Positions 40,177 to 51,540 are shown, counted from the stretch's first letter. The stretch: 64,000 nt of DNA from Haemaphysalis longicornis (GCA_013339765.2 CM023454.1:146077949-146141948), one strand, 5' to 3'. Made by a program: numbers and translations. The notes: generated from the letters alone by a model not told the origin.

Positions 40177-40483
40177 TTTTTTTCTGTTGTTTGGGTAACG
40201 GCCTGAGTGGTTACATTGCGAGTGTATTTAGCGTTTGTACGGATATTAGTCGCTCGTGTATTTGACGTGTCCCTACTGCAGTTTTTTTGTATTTTAATGT
40301 GGCCGTAGTTCAGCCCCATTGGTCGTTTGTATTGTCTTGGCGTTCCTTTTTTTGCTTCCGTTGTAGATTTGCGTGTGGGGGTTTGTCGCGTTCCGTAGGT
40401 AGCTAGCGCGAAGTGTTTTGTACCGGCGTGTGTACGGTTTGTCGTTGTCGATACAGCTGATTCTTCTACATAGTTCGTTCGCG

Positions 40484-41330
40484 ATGGCCCCGACCAGGAG
40501 GAGTGAGACGGGACAGAAGGAAAGCCTGCAGGGCTCGGGGGTGGGGGGGGGGGGGGGGGGGAGACGCGGCGAGGTTGCTGAGATCTCGCCTCAATGATGA
40601 GGACCCAGTAGCGTCAGGTTCGCGGCCGCGTCTTAACGTTAAGGTCCACTCGTACTCCGGCTACGGTGACGCGAAATCGGTGTAAGAGTTCCTCCAACAA
40701 CTCGATTCCTACCAAACGGCGCTGGGCGCATCGGAGGAGTATCTGCTGAGGCAGGTCCTGCCCGTGGCACTGGTGGGAACCGCCGCGCGGTGGAGGCGCT
40801 GCTAGCCGGCGTTCACGTCGATGGCAGATTTGAAGGACAGCTTCCGTTCGGAGTTCCTGCCGCCTGATTACGAACACCGTATGAGGGACGAGCTTGCCCT
40901 TCGCACGCAGCACCCTGAGGAGAGCCTCCTGGAGTACGTGCGGGCGATGCAGGAGCTCTACGAACGGGCCGACCCAGCGGCAGCCGACGCGGACAAAGTA
41001 GCACGGGTGTGCAGGCAATGCCACCCGCGTTTTAGACCGCACTTGCGGGGCCGGAGTTTTCCTAACCTCGAGGCTCCCGCACAGGAAGCGCGGATAGTTC
41101 AGGCAGATTTACTCGCCGAGCTTCGCTACAGGTTGCCGCCGAGACCCGAGGAATCGCTCCAACCGGGTTGCGCCTGGTCGGGAGGGGGAGCAGATAACAG
41201 CCCCACAAACTCCTCGGTCGTAAGCAACGCAGGCGACGGAAGAGGAGAGGCAGGACGAAACAACCCATTTGTGCTGGTTTTGTCACAAGCCTGGGCACTT
41301 TTCCCGTCAATGCCCCGAGAAAATGCGTAG
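40484..41330 (+). pseudogene. Gypsy gag, frameshifted
   Basis: ATG 40484 (MAPTRRSETG); a 19-base G-run at about 40542-40560 and stops break the start. The retrotransposon gag domain is read from about 40690 (FLQQLDSYQTALG, ALVGTAARWRR, a TAG at 40802, then MADLKDSFRSEFLPPDYEHR, EESLLEYVRAMQELYERA) in one frame to 41330. A CCHC knuckle CWFCHKPGHFSRQC is in the next frame (about 41272-41313), so a frameshift lies just before it. Gag coats the RNA and forms the particle. Confidence 0.85.
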
Positions 41331-41510
41331 CACGCGGGGAAACGCGGATCGCCGGCGAGGATGAAAAGCGGTAGCTCGTCGTTGTCGGCGGAAAGCGAGA
41401 ATGGGGTCCCAGTCTGAGGGGTTGCGGGGGAGCCGCCACACAACCCCGACGCTCACGCCGTCGGGCAGCTGGCCCCCTCCGCATGTAGGGCACATGGGGA
41501 CCCATCCTCG

Positions 41511-41957
41511 TTGGCCCCGTTCATGCGAGTGCAATTGGTCGGTCGCAAACTTTTTGCACTGGTCGACACAGGCTCGACGGTGTCTCTAATAGGAGACGAA
41601 ATGTTTGAGGCCTGCCGGAGAAGGAGAATCTGGGTTAGGCCCTCCGAGACACCCTTTAGCTTAGCAGCGGGTTCGGCAAAAGCAGAGGGAGCTGTGAGGC
41701 TCACGCTCGCTTTTGATGGCAAAAAGCGCAGACAGCGTTTTGTTTGCTTGCCTGGTTTGTCTGTTCCAGTCATACTGGGGCGAGATTTCCTCTCAAGGGA
41801 GGGTGTGCTGCTCGACATGGGGAGGAACGGCGATCAGTACGTTCCCCAACCCCCTTTCTTTTCTGTCGTGAATGCGCCAATGCACGGTTTACAACCACAC
41901 GGGGCAACCAAACTCTACTGCGCTGCGAAGGCCAGGGATAGGCGTCAGGAAAGATGA
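41511..41957 (+). CDS. Gypsy aspartic protease, still open
   Basis: 148-residue frame with the catalytic DTGS in LFALVDTGSTVSLIGDEMF, a flap-like region and the C-terminal VILGRDFL. This protease cleaves the gag-pol polyprotein. The frame ends KARDRRQER at 41957 where RT should begin; what follows is unrelated to RT. The ATG is probably internal to the ancestral pol frame. Confidence 0.8.
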   Translation: MAPFMRVQLVGRKLFALVDTGSTVSLIGDEMFEACRRRRIWVRPSETPFSLAAGSAKAEGAVRLTLAFDGKKRRQRFVCLPGLSVPVILGRDFLSREGVLLDMGRNGDQYVPQPPFFSVVNAPMHGLQPHGATKLYCAAKARDRRQER

Positions 41958-42233
41958 GCACTGATGTAGAAGCGGTCGTCGCATCTTTTTCAGGATCCGA
42001 TGATCAGCGATGAATGTTGGCGGAAAGTTTGCTCCCTTTATCGGAAGGGGGTGGCGGAAGCGCGCGCGCCGAGTTGAGCGGTTTCATCGGCGGCGCGCGC
42101 CGCCCCGAGAGGGGGAGGAAAGGGCCGGACGGAGGAATCGAGGCCGGCCGCAAAGAGAAAGAGAAGCGGCATCTCGCAGCGGCGATTTCTCGCCCGAACG
42201 GAGGCAGGAAGAAATCTGTCGTGGGGGGAGGTA

Positions 42234-43510
42234 GTGAGTAAGGAAGAGTTCATTGAGGCCCAGAAAACAGACGGTCTGTGCCAGCGGGTGCTGAAAAGGC
42301 TAGCGAGCGGCGTAGCTTGCACCGGTAACGCTGACGAGTTTGACGCGTATCTGCTGGGCGACGATGGCTTATTACTTCGCTACATTCCCCAACTGGACGA
42401 TGAAAAAGCGGTTTCATCCCCCTTTCGAGTTGTGGTCCCAAGGAAGTTGCGGAAACGGTTCATGCGGTACTTTCTTGAGTCAGCGCTGGCAGGACATGGC
42501 AGCGGCAGTAAGACTTACGGCAAGTTAGGCCATGTCGCGACCTGGCCAGGCATGAGGGAGAAGTAATGAGCTATTCCCGCGCTTGCCCTCTTTGTCAGGT
42601 AGCGAAGCCGCACGCTGGGAAACGTGTGGGTTTCATGAAGCCGGTGGAAAGCAGCTACCCGTGGCAGGTTGTAGCGTGTGGCGTAATGGGACCCCTCCCA
42701 AGATCCGCGCGAGGAAACCAGTTCATTCTGGTTATAACGGACCACTTTTCTAAGTGCGTGGAGTTGTTTCCCCTTAGAAAGCTAGCCCCGGAGCGGATTG
42801 TAAAGAAGCTGTTGGAGACATTCACTCGCTTCGGCTACCCCTCCGACCTGATCACTGACAATGCTTCGTATTTCACAAGCAAAGTCTTTTCAGACTGGTG
42901 TCGAGCGCTGCACATTCGGCGCAGGAAAATGAGTCCTTATCATGCTCAGAGCAACATCCCTGAGAGGGCGAACCGGAACCTGAAGTGCACGCTGGTTGCG
43001 ACAACCAAGAAGCATAAGGACTGGGACGCGCGTTTGCCTAAGCTGGCTTTCGCGACTAGGACTACCGTACATAGGTCAACGGGTTTGATACCAGGTTACC
43101 TAAACTTCGGTAAAGAGATCACTTTCCCGCTGGAAAATGCACTGCTGTATGCGGTGGCGGGTAACGCCCCTTCTCTGTCGCAGTACGCGGCTAGGCTCCG
43201 GGAACGCCTTTTGGCAGCGCAACGCACGGCTCGGGAGAACCTCGACGTGGCGCGCATGGAGCAAGCCGAGCAGTATCACAAAGGCCGTCGTCACCTTGCG
43301 TACAACATCGGTGATCTAGTGCTCAGGAGAACGCACCCACTCAGCAATGCTGCGCGCGGCTTCAACTCTGCGCTCGCACACAAATGGCAAGGGCCATACC
43401 GAATTACGGCGCAGACCACTCTGCCCACGTATGAGATGCAGTCGCTTGAAAGTGACGAGCTGGTGGGTCCTGTGCACGTTAGCGATCTCAAAGCTTATCA
43501 CGTTTCATAG
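42234..43510 (+). pseudogene. Gypsy integrase (zinc finger and DDE core)
   Basis: Frame 42234-42566 covers the region before the HHCC finger (YIPQLDDEKAVSSPFRVVVP, FMRYFLESALAGHGSGSKT) and ends REK* at 42566; the next frame (42566-43510, 314 residues, uninterrupted) begins CPLCQVAKPHAGKRVG and holds the core: VVACGVMGPLPRSARGNQFI with VMGP where the family has DxxGP (first Asp lost), FGYPSDLITDNASYFTS (second Asp), and PYHAQSNIPERANRNLK, where the catalytic Glu is in NIPERAN. The C-terminal YNIGDLVLRR and KWQGPYRI motifs follow. One frameshift and at least one catalytic change, so inactive. Confidence 0.88.
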
Positions 43511-43719
43511 GCGATAATGAACAGGTGATAGCGGAACCACAAGGTGGGAGTCCCGCTTCTAAAGACAGAACGGCCGCCGATAGGGTTCGCACCCATCGCT
43601 ACTACATGAGGGTGCGGTAGTGTCTACTCCCCACGGGTCCGGGTCTAACATGGTTCTACCACGGAGCAACCCACAGCGCAGCACAGTCACCGCTTCAAGT
43701 TTCATCGCGCCACCTGTGG

Positions 43720-43915
43720 GGTGGTGCGAGGCGTGGTTTTGTGCCTGGCCGTTATGATGCCGGCCTGGGCCTGCCGACAGCGGGCTCTCCCGGTGCGACC
43801 CGGGAGCTTCGCGCCGCCGGCCTGGTGGTGCGAGGCGATGCGTTCGTGCCTGGGCGTTGCGAGTCCAACCCGGGCCTGTTGAGCAGAGGGTCTTCCTGGT
43901 TCGACCCTGGAGCTG
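43720..43915 (+). repeat. ~104-bp tandem duplication, GC-rich
   Basis: GTGGTGCGAGGCGTGG...GTGCCTGG...GGCCTG...CAG.GGGTC.TCC.GG..CGACCC.GGAGCT occurs at about 43722 and again at about 43826. It lies between integrase and the polypurine tract, where some Gypsy elements carry non-coding sequence. No env-like ORF is seen. Confidence 0.7.
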
Positions 43916-44414
43916 TTTCCACGGTCCGGTGTCCTGGTTCTCTTCGGAGATGTGAGGCGGCTGCGGTTCGCCTCCTTGTCGACGGCGGAGTCCTGTTCAT
44001 GGATTGGAGACCTGCTGAGCTCCTCGCGGAGCTGTAATCCTGGCGTGGAGGCGACAGCGGGCGCTGAGCCTACAAATCGTTCGGGGGCTTCGAGCCTCTA
44101 CGAGCGCCCGTCAGCCCGGTTTGCCGCGGGCTCATCGCGGCGCCTCCGGTTCTGGCGCCGAGCAGCAGAGATCGGGACACCGGGGCGCTATCGAAGGAGC
44201 CTGGCCGTTCCATGGAATCCTGCGCCGGGCAGGAGAGAATGCGCTCCTGCGGACGCCTACGTGGTGGCGATGGCGACAGAGCGGCATGCTGCCACACTTT
44301 GGCGGGTGCCAGCCCACCCACAGCCGCACAGGGCGGCCCCAGGCGCCGATCAGCGGTTCAACGTGCACTTGGACCACGAGGACAATCTTCAATGATATAC
44401 CCGTATCTCGCGTT

Positions 44415-44429
44415 GGAGGGGGGTAGAGA
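44415..44429 (+). other. Polypurine tract
   Basis: GGAGGGGGGTAGAGA directly before the 3' LTR: primer for plus-strand synthesis. Confidence 0.85.
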
Positions 44430-44779
44430 TGTGGGGAGCGCCTTGGCACGACACCTTCTGGCCTAGAGGGTGTTGCCGGGAGCCCCTCGCCGCGAGCTCC
44501 CTTCTCTCGTCCTCCTCGCCTGCCATGCGGCCACCGGGCCGCAAAACTTGGAGACGCCGGCGCCCGAGAGATGGCGCTAATGGACGTATAGAGCGGGTGG
44601 TGGAGTGAGAGAATTGCGGGGCTGGCGGGACTCGGACTCGGGACGCGGGGGGTATTGGCTGGTGTGTGCCTGTGTATGTCCGGAGGGGCGACATAGAGGT
44701 GGAAGATGTAAGTAAAGAGTTCTTTCACGCAACCGCACTGTGCCTCATTCCTAGGCATGCCGCAGAGAGCAGGCCCACA
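44430..44779 (+). repeat. Gypsy 3' LTR, 350 bp
   Basis: Starts TGTGGGGAGC and ends GCCCACA (TGTG/CACA ends). It is complete and serves as reference for the split 5' LTR. Its first 125 bases also occur at 32531-32656. Confidence 0.88.
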
Positions 44780-45285
44780 AAATTAATAATCACACCATAT
44801 TGCTACCCAAGGGAGGCAAGAACAGGAATGCAAAAACAAGTGCGGACGCCCTAACACGACTGCTTGAATTTCTTTGGCATCAAGTAAACTTGAGGGAGGA
44901 GACAGGTTAAAAGCAAAGATCGGGGACTCAGAAACAGACAAGAGAAAGTACGAGACAGTTTCCAACAACAACGAGTTTTTACAGTTCATCAGAAAGGGTG
45001 TACATCTTTTGAAAACAAAGCAACCATGCGACAGAAGATTGTCGGCGCTGCTTGCTGATGGAAGAGAAAAAGGTGGTGCTCGCATGCAGCAGAGCATGCT
45101 TCAGGTGTACGCGGCCGAATCACAGAGAACGTGTTTGCAGAGCAAATGTGCGATGCAAACAATGCAAAGGAAGGCACGCGACGTCAATGTGTCGGACAAA
45201 ACGAGAAGAAAAATCAGAACAACATGCCGCAATAGTGCAAACTGAAGAATCGACCGCGTGCAGCATGCATGCCATGGAACGGTAG
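44780..45285 (+). pseudogene. BEL/Pao gag C-terminal part
   Basis: LEFLWHQVNLREETG-like helix region, then after frame changes the knuckles ACFRCTRPNHRERVC and CKQCKGRHATSMC (about 45110-45193). Both keep their Cys/His pattern. The N-terminal half is absent. Confidence 0.75.
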
Positions 45286-45297
45286 GAAAAGCAACGC

Positions 45298-45912
45298 GTG
45301 CTCCTACAAACTGCTGTAGCCTGGATAGAAGGAGACTCTTCAGGCAACTACGTCCGACTGTTACTTGACAGCGGTAGCCAAAGATCATTCATTACAGCCG
45401 GATTATCGGAATCAATAGGAGCAAAGGTAATCAAACAAGAAAAATTGACGATTGGCTCGTTCGGCGGTAACCAAACGGTGAAGATCACGGACGTGGTACA
45501 AGTGAAAGTAAAGCATCAAACCAAAAGCCAAGCCACCGCGATTGAAGCCGTAAAAGTGGATGTGATTTCCCGTAACTGTCTGCCAGGACCCACAAAAGAA
45601 ATCAGCGAAAAAATGAAGAATTTACAGTTGGAGATTGCGGACGAAACGAACAAAACAAGTACGAAGAGTTCGATAGGCTTGCTAATTGGTTCTGATTATT
45701 ACTGGGAGTTTTTTACGGGACACATGAGAAGAATAGGTGACAAATTAGTGGCTGCGGAGACAACGCTTGGATGGATAGTTCAAGGACCATGCCATGAAAA
45801 CAAGCGGAATGTAACAAAGGGACAGGCAGTCACGGTACTTCACAGTGAAGCTGCTGACAAAGGAATTCAGGACGAATTGCAGGAAATTTGTATTTCGAGT
45901 CGATCGGCCTAG
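45298..45912 (+). CDS. BEL/Pao protease region, open frame
   Basis: 204-residue frame with the catalytic DSGS in LLLDSGSQRSFIT, a long spacer, then the family hallmark LLIGSDYYWEFFTG and AAETTLGWIVQGPC. BEL/Pao proteases have this DUF1758-like layout. It runs on past the protease into the linker before RT and stops at 45912; the RT continues in another frame. Confidence 0.85.
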   Translation: MLLQTAVAWIEGDSSGNYVRLLLDSGSQRSFITAGLSESIGAKVIKQEKLTIGSFGGNQTVKITDVVQVKVKHQTKSQATAIEAVKVDVISRNCLPGPTKEISEKMKNLQLEIADETNKTSTKSSIGLLIGSDYYWEFFTGHMRRIGDKLVAAETTLGWIVQGPCHENKRNVTKGQAVTVLHSEAADKGIQDELQEICISSRSA

Positions 45913-46958
45913 CAACAAAACATGGTCAACCGAGTTCACAAGACAAAATACTGGAGCGGTTCGAGGAGCAAAAAACGATGGACAATGGTCGCTACTGGGT
46001 AGGTCCACCACGGAAAGAAAACGTGAACCTGGACACAAGCAAGGAAATTGCAACCAAAAGGCTATTACAGCTAACAAACAGAATTCAGAGGAGGGATTCT
46101 CTCAGGAGATATGACGAGGTGATATCGGAACATTTCACATCTGGTGTAGCCGAAACAGTTAAAGAGGAAACAGGAGAAGCGAACTCTTTGTCCTACAATA
46201 TGCCCCACCACGCAGTGATTCGGGAGGACCGAGCGACCACGAAAGTTAGAGTCATTTTTGACGCGTCGGCAAGCTGAGTGGTAAACAGATCGCTCAACGA
46301 CAACTCAAAAGTGCGCCATAACTGCTGCGAAGACATACGGTCACTTTCCCAAAAAGAAACGGCGGAACCAACAGGAGGCGTGGAAAAAATATTGCTGCTG
46401 ATGAGCATCATTAAAGACGACCGAGAAATTTTTCGTTTTCGAGGACAGAAACACGACGACCATGGCAGACTGACGCATGAAATTGAAACATGGAGAATAG
46501 CGAGAGGGACATTAGCAACCACAGTCAGCACATTTTTACTTCCGGTCACAATCAAGCACTATCTGAAAGAAAGTAATTTCGAATTTGCAAGAACAACAAA
46601 AAGGCTTCATATGGCAATTTATGACGACGACATTATACTCGGAGCGGCAATGATCGGTGAATCCATCAAAGGGCACGACGACACAAAAATGGTGCTTCAG
46701 AGTTGGGGAGGATTTCATCATGATATAACAAGCCTTAAGATCTCCATTAGCAAAATAATCGGCAGAATGACCATCGGAGTAGAAGAGCTGCAAACGATCG
46801 CAACCGAATTGGAAGGAGCATCAAATAATCGACCCTTAATCTATGTGTACAGCGAGCCTGTCGAGCCCATGCTAATAAAGAATGCGGACATCATTGGAGG
46901 AAGACAGTGCCTTAACGACGCACAAAGTCTCCTGACTGGAGATATCGAAGAAGGTTAG
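45890..46958 (+). pseudogene. BEL/Pao RT fused to integrase C-terminus by deletion
   Basis: 45888-46277 reads the RT fingers (MDNGRYWVGPP, SYNMPHHAVIRED, KVRVIFDASA); a TGA at 46275-46277 is followed by LNDNSKV in the same frame. The catalytic box is IYDDDIILG, Asp replacing Val/Met of YVDD/YMDD. After SLKISISKI the frame passes directly into IGVEELQTIATELE and NNRPLIYVYSEPVEPM, which belong to the integrase C-terminal region. The deletion therefore removes RT thumb, RNase H and integrase catalytic core, in frame. Confidence 0.85.
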
Positions 46959-47224
46959 AATTGCCAGTGTAAGATCACAAGGACTTGGTGGGCAAGATGG
47001 TACCGAGAGTACACTGAAGGAAATCAGAAATATCAAGCACAAACGCAGCGATCGGCCAAACTTTAGAGGGAGGTGACGTCGATCTACTGGGATGCACCGG
47101 ACCGAGAAACACGTTTACCCGCTCGAGAACTGCTTGAAAGGCGCGCCCTACAGACCATCCTAGCGCACTTTTGGCGGGCGGGAATCCCTTAAGTATCACC
47201 ATCATTTGCCCTGGAGAGGAAGAC

Positions 47225-48693
47225 GACAAGCTCCTCGCAACGCGAGCGCGTGATCAGGTGTGTCACCATTCAAAAGAATGCGAATGGTTCCCCGGCCTCT
47301 CTCGTTTTTACACAGATGTAACTTACGCATCTTAGGCCGTTCGATCGAACAAACTAGAAGCACAACCCTGACGCAACGTGCCATTCGAAATCCCACTCTA
47401 CAGACCATCGGCCTCGTCAAACGAATAACAGACAGACACCACAAATATCAGAAATGGAACGCCTCAGACTTGTGCAAAGCTTCCTAATGAGCTGTTTCTG
47501 CTGCCATCTACCTTACGCGAATGTACCGAAAGCCAACAAAAACGACTTGGACAAGCTCCTCCTCAAAGCCTACAGAGCCGTGCTGCTACTGCTACCTTAC
47601 GCCCAGACTGCAAGACTACTCGCCTGGGTATCCATAACACGGTAGACGAACTTGTCGAGGCCCACAGAACAGCTCAAATAAACAGACTGTGACAATCCCT
47701 CCGGGACGAAAGATCCTCCAACGGATTGAGCTCAACCCACGAGTACCTTTCGACCCACCTCAGCTCATCCCAAATGACCTACGTCAACTTCTCCCGATCC
47801 GGCCAGTTCCTCGAAACATACACCCAACCTTCCATTTGACCAGACGACAAGCTAGAGCAAGACACCAAAACACCCACTACCCACCCTCGGAGCACACGCT
47901 GTACGTGGACGGAGCACAGTACCAGTCCAAGGAAGCCTTCACTGCAGTAGTGCTTACGTCACTCGCGGACACATCAACCAATTGCTTAACCATCCTCACT
48001 AACTCCCCGGTGACAGCGGAGGAATCGGCCGTGGCCCTCGCCCTCACACAAACCCCACCCCATGAAAATTTTCACTGATTCCCTACAAGCACTTCGCAAC
48101 TTTGCCAAGGGAACTTGCAAATCTTGCGGAAGAAGCCCACTACCCAACCCGTGTCGCTGCTGTGGACCCACACCGGCATAGGCGGTAATGAGGCAGCCCA
48201 CCTTCAAGCTCGAGCACTGGCCACCCGAGCAGGCCGCCTAACAACGGTGTCCCCACGGTTTCTCGGTATACACTTTTAACATATCGAGAAGTCGCCCAGC
48301 ACTACCGACTTCTTTGTAGGCACCATCCTCCACCGCACCTGTCGCAAAGGCACGCTGCAGCCAACTTGTGGCGCAGCCTACAAACTCACTGCTTTCACCA
48401 CAAAACCACGCTCACACACACGCACCCACACAAGTTTCCAACACCACACTGTCCTCATTGCCACCAACGTAATACCCACTTTCATTCGCTCTGTGAGTGT
48501 CCACACGACCCATTTCCTCCCTACCCCACGCCCCACCACTGGGAACAGGCCCTGGGGAGCCCGCGGACCTGGTGGTTTAGGAAACTCTAACCGCACGGGC
48601 TCTTGCGTTCGCCGAAGCCATATGGGCGTCGTCCATCTCTTTCCCCTAATTGGTAATTGTATAATAAACCTCTCTCTCTCTCTCTCTCTCTCT
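47225..48693 (+). mobile_element. I-group LINE 3' end with (CT)n tail
   Basis: 5'-truncated copy starting in the post-RT connection region (LRILGRSIEQ, TIGLVKRITDRHH), then an RLVQ.F..S-type region, RNase H from about 47895 (TLYVDGAQYQSKEAFTAVVL, VTAEESAVALAL, THTGIGGNEAAHLQARALA) and a tail region to 48620. AATAAA at 48662-48667 is followed by a (CT)n tail (48670-48694). Several stops and frame changes. The tail type matches the LINEs ending at 20012 and 55765. Confidence 0.85.
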
Positions 48694-48694
48694 C

Positions 48695-50259
48695 CCTGAC
48701 TTTTTTATTATCGCATTGAGTGCGACCATTGGACGGTGGCGGACATCTTTGTCATGTAGGCCATGCGGAGGCCCAGGTGCGCGTCACAAGAAACTCCTGA
48801 TCCGCGAGCTGGACGCTGCTCCTCAAAATCTCCCAATGCTCAAGGGTGTGTGGTTGTACGGGTGGAGGGTTAATAGGGCACATCCAAAACAATTCAGTTG
48901 TTGTATTTCTGATACAAAATTAATTAAACGCACGTGTAAGCATAATCCTGCCATCATGAAAACACACAGCGTTCATGAGGGAATCATGTCAATGAGCCAA
49001 CTTCGCTCTGTCGTATCACCTGCGTGTGAAATCATACACTCAAAATGATTCGGGCTTAAAATATTCCTATGTGCAGTATAACCCTGCTCAGTGGGATTTA
49101 CAATTTTGAATAAATATAGGGTAACGTAATTGCACTCATTGCTTGAATCGATTCATCTTGGTTTTTAATTCTCGAGTAAATTTCTGTAGTAAATCATCTA
49201 GTAAAAAATATGCTTTAAAATATTTGAAGCTCTAAAATATTTGAACCTGAAGCGACTAACAATGCATCCTCTCTCCTTATGTAGGGACTTCCCGAAGGTC
49301 ACAATGCTCATTATTAAGGTTCACATTCAAGATTTTTTCGGTCCAGACAAAATCTTTACCCTAGGACCAAACCCCGACGGCGTCGGCCTGGGCGCACACA
49401 AGAGGCTGTCTTTTGTGAGTCCACGTCTTTCAGAAATATTTTTAATGCTGTTTTATTTTTCATAACCTAGCCGTAGCTTTATACAGACATAGTTGTAGCT
49501 TCCAACAGACGAAGTAAACAGCAGACTTATGCCACTGAAATAACTAGTGTCCACGATGGGCAGCAATTAGGAGTGTTTCCTTTTTAACGCAATGCGTAGA
49601 TCTATATGTACTGTGTCGTGTACGTCCCTTTATAAAACCTTATCCCTATGACCCTGCTACAATTATTATGATGCTAAAGCACGTGCGAAACTGGAGGTAC
49701 TGGCGCCGGTACTACATTGAGTGTAACAACTACTCTATTTTAAGGTAACATGAGATTTCGCGTTTTTTGTCTGTATGTAACATTCTAGCGTTTTGTGTCT
49801 GTATGTAACATTCTAGCGTTACATTGTTTTTGAGTGCTGTTTTTTTGTTTGTGTGCTGCTGTTTAAGTGCTGCTTGTGGGCTGGTTTAGTTTAAAGAAAA
49901 TTCATACTAGGAATATTTTCCCGAAAAAATTGGCCCTCACATTTGCGTCGGCGTCGGAAGCAGCTACAATGCTGCGAGGCCTTTTGTCTTTTTGGCATTC
50001 CATAAGGCGAGCACAAACCCAGTGGTAGCGAAGTGCTGCCGTCCACCCCAGCGCACTGGTAATGTAGTACGGCCGCAAAAAAAATGGAGCCAAACGAGCG
50101 AACAGACAAGTAGCGAAGACGAAGCGTAAAGAGCAAACAGCGGAGCAACGCTCTGGCAGACAGAAAGAAGACTTTTCTGTACGTTAGGTGGAAGCGGTTA
50201 GCGGCGCAAAGATTCCCAATTGGGGAGGAAGTCTGTCGGGAGCGAAGCCTACGTGGCAA
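48695..50259. other. Unassigned
   Basis: No gene recognised. A 28-bp tandem duplication with unit TTTTGTCTGTATGTAACATT lies at about 49779-49823. The rest is AT-rich unique-looking DNA. Confidence 0.4.
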
Positions 50260-50495
50260 CGTTCATACTTGTCATTGCACAAGAACAAATAATTACGATT
50301 ATATGAGGTAAAAAATCAATACGTAAGCGTTACTTGCAGGGTTCCTTATTGAAAAATTCATGGGTGCTAGATTTTTGCGGGAAATGCACTGCAGAAAAAA
50401 ATCACTCAACCTGCTGTCACCCGCGCCACTGTAGCTCCTGGCGGAATTTTAATCAATCAAAAGGCAACAATAAGGAAAGGTTCCCCTTAATAGGG
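50260..50495. mobile_element. Repeat with ACGATAGTCTTT-type ends, copy B, left half
   Basis: Matches 39060-39308 in order: ACAAGAACA...ATTACG, TTATT.AAAAATTC.TGG.TGCT, GCTGT..CCCGCGCCAC, GGCAACA..AA.GAAAGGTTCC. The right half of the same repeat is at 55766-56010; the LINE at 50500-55765 sits between. Confidence 0.7.
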
Positions 50496-50807
50496 ATGGT
50501 GGGGGTGGGGGGCGCTACAGGCGCTTACCGGCGTGGTCGCATATCTGCATCTCTCCGTTGAAAGATCGACGTTTTCGCCGGTTTCGCCCACTAGGACCCA
50601 AAAGTGCTTTGCATCAACTCCGCTACGGAGACTTGTGCTCCGTGACAAGTTTCAAGCACGTGAGACGCCTATTCATCGTTTTGTGGGACAGTGAAGTACA
50701 GCACACGTTGGTGAGAGAGCTAGGGCTGCTAGGCCTACCTCGATTTCACCTGGTCACCGCACCTACGGGAAGGCGCGGTGCGCTCGCGCCCGTCACCCAC
50801 ATTCATT

Positions 50808-51540
50808 ATGCCGACAAAGTACGTTCAAGACGAAGAAGGTTGGTTCCGCAGGCCTGTCCGCACCCCGTGAGTCTGATACACACAACCAAACTCATATTAC
50901 GAACGACTGCGGGTCTCAGTCTAGCGAAGCGCAACACAAGCGACTTTCACGGCGTACTAAGCCTAGCAGCAAAGCTGACGCCTGCAGAGGCCCACCAAAT
51001 CACCGTAAAGATAGCGGGCGACAAGAACCTTGCCATAATCACCAGCGAGGACAGGCGTGCACCGGAAAAGCTAAAAAAGCTGGCATGTCTGAACGAAGGA
51101 GGAAGCACCCACACCATCTCAAATTATGAATCCAGCCAAGAAAACGCCTGCAAATGAGTCATACACAGCACTCGACAAGGCACAAGCACGGAACACTTAA
51201 AAAGGTACCTCGCCGCTCCTGGATACCGCACCCTAGCAGCAGTACGCATGATGGGACACACAGCAACTGCTATTATCACTTTAAAGGGAGCTACATACCA
51301 AGAAAAGTTGTGTACGCGGGAGAAGTCTACAGACGCTTTCCTCACAGACCAAGGGCACAATTCTGCACCAACTGCCTTGCTATTGGACGCAGAGCAGGCG
51401 TTTTCAAAAGAGCGGGTCAGCCAAGATGCCCCAGATGTGGTCAAGACATCACCGACATCGCCGACCACCAAGAGTGCGTGGCATGCTGTACCAATTATGG
51501 AGGGAACCATGGCGCCGACGACATCACGGGTGAAGTAAGA
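50808..51540 (+). pseudogene. LINE ORF1 (gag-like), frameshifted
   Basis: ATG 50808 opens MPTKYVQDEEGWFRRPVRTP, then stop. The conserved domain continues in another frame (LILRTTAGLSLAK, KNLAIITSEDRRAPEKLKKL), followed by YRTLAAVRMMGHTATAIITL in a third. The knuckle region near 51360-51510 (FCTNCLAIGRRAG, CPRCGQDI, CVACCTNYGGNH) has lost His and Cys positions. Confidence 0.8.

Larger units (their letters stand above)
37187..44779 (+). mobile_element. Gypsy LTR retrotransposon lacking RT/RNase H
   Basis: Order: 5' LTR in two pieces (37187-37296 and 39640-39761), PBS (39764-39783), gag, aspartic protease, integrase zinc finger and core, polypurine tract (44415-44429), 3' LTR (44430-44779). Between protease (ends 41957) and integrase (begins about 42234) only ~280 bases remain where RT and RNase H should be, so the copy is an internal deletion derivative. 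The 5' LTR is split by 2.34 kb of other insertions exactly between GGGGGTAT and TTGGGTG, which are contiguous in the 3' LTR. The first ~120 bases of the 5' LTR are absent or replaced. The left TSD cannot be found. Confidence 0.88.
44780..47222 (+). mobile_element. BEL/Pao LTR retrotransposon remnant
   Basis: gag knuckles, BEL-type protease, RT start and palm, then a direct jump to the integrase C-terminus: RNase H and the integrase core are deleted. It begins right at the end of the Gypsy 3' LTR, so either element may have inserted into the other; the missing BEL 5' part is not found left of the Gypsy element. No LTR recognised. Confidence 0.8.

Noticed and set aside
43741..44037. env-like ORF after the Gypsy integrase
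   Set aside because: Short frame over a GC-rich duplication; no signal peptide or membrane segment.
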